Assembly (NCBI GenBank): GCA_002361615.1
Contig: DETK01000021.1
Span: forward strand, 6,355-57,237
Reading direction: 5' to 3'
DNA from: Bacteroidales bacterium UBA3290
Lineage (GTDB): Bacteria; Bacteroidota; Bacteroidia; Bacteroidales; UBA932
DNA length: 50,883 nt
In this document: piece by piece, positions 50,682-50,883 of the stretch
Numbering within the stretch: the stretch's first letter is position 1
Layout: each line of letters starts with the position of its first letter
Translations under genes and position numbers: made by a program
Notes under the pieces: generated by a model
What the model was told of the DNA's origin: nothing
Database searches by the model: none
Seen by the model: only the letters and a program-made list of their open reading frames with translations

Positions 50682-50831
50682 TTCCTTCATCCCATTCCCT
50701 GGCTGCGAGAGGGATGATTCATCTGTCTCGTCCCTTTCGCGTCTTGATATACGGCGATCCCTGGCAAAGGTGGCCGCGAAAGGCATCAAGCGGTGCCGCC
50801 ATACCTTTCGCAAACGGGGCCGCAGAGCCAG
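50682..50831. repeat. Palindromic element E4, downstream flank of RAYT-like gene 2
   Basis: 150 bp, about 96% identical to E3 and in the same direction, preceded by a T-run (TTTTTTTCTTT). It starts 56 bp after the RAYT-like stop. Confidence 0.85.
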
Positions 50832-50883
50832 GGACGAAAGACCGCAGCGCCAGGGACAAAAGACAGCCGCGCCAAAGACGAAA
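50826..50883 (+). repeat. Short degenerate repeat at the window end
   Basis: Three similar pieces (GCCAGGGACGAAAGAC, GCCAGGGACAAAAGAC, GCCAAAGACGAAA) follow E4 about 20-23 bp apart. The array is cut by the window edge. Confidence 0.6.

Overview
The window looks like one contiguous piece of a high-GC Bacteroidota genome, most likely a Bacteroidales gut or rumen lineage; species and genus cannot be told from the sequence. The basis is: promoters of the Bacteroidota type (TAnnTTTG) in front of most transcription units; a division/cell-wall cluster that lacks murF; outer-membrane barrels with an N-terminal carboxypeptidase-regulatory-like domain; many lipoproteins with thioredoxin folds; and BlaI/M56 modules, one with a TonB C-terminal domain.

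Layout. Positions 1-199 are a GC-rich degenerate repeat that ends at the lptB stop. On the minus strand follow lptB and dnaX. From a compact divergent promoter region the plus strand runs M16 peptidase, O-methyltransferase and mscL, closed by a strong terminator. From 5.1 to 22.9 kb there is the complete cell-wall/division cluster mraZ-rsmH-ftsL-ftsI-murE-mraY-murD-ftsW-murG-murC-ftsQ-ftsA-ftsZ, with gltX, rpiB and truB behind it. Four 10-bp-spaced TGGAA-type repeats in the mraZ promoter look like MraZ boxes.

The rest is accessory. Two related envelope modules face each other: BlaI repressor, M56 metallopeptidase, a variable third gene and a ~985-aa outer-membrane barrel (23.1-28.6 kb plus strand; 46.4-40.5 kb minus strand). 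Both promoters carry the same operator-like sequence, ACTAAA(T/A)AAATTAG. Between them lie a GH20-type hydrolase, a CPBP protease, a phosphoesterase with a cut-off second domain, a HTH/membrane-protein pair, three TlpA-like lipoproteins with CxxC motifs, an ExbB-like membrane protein, a LytTR regulator and an S41 peptidase. After them come an EEP-family hydrolase, tRNA-Ala(CGC) with a stack of hairpins and a 25-bp tandem repeat, an unknown lipoprotein and an esterase.

The most unusual content is a pair of ~313-aa proteins (34.8 and 49.7 kb) that resemble REP-associated tyrosine transposases: an HUH motif (HLH/HFH at residues 50-52), a later Tyr, and the Y1-transposase-like core, plus a long C-terminal extension that I cannot assign. 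Each lies within a segment bounded by direct copies of palindromic repeats: 118-bp elements with inverted ends at 32.2 and 35.8 kb, and 150-bp elements at 49.4 and 50.7 kb. The two repeat types share a ~45-bp core centred on GGATGAATCATCC. One copy cuts into a phosphoesterase gene and supplies the stop codons of two convergent genes. I read this as a REP/RAYT-like system in Bacteroidota; this is inference from motifs and repeat geometry, not from a database search.
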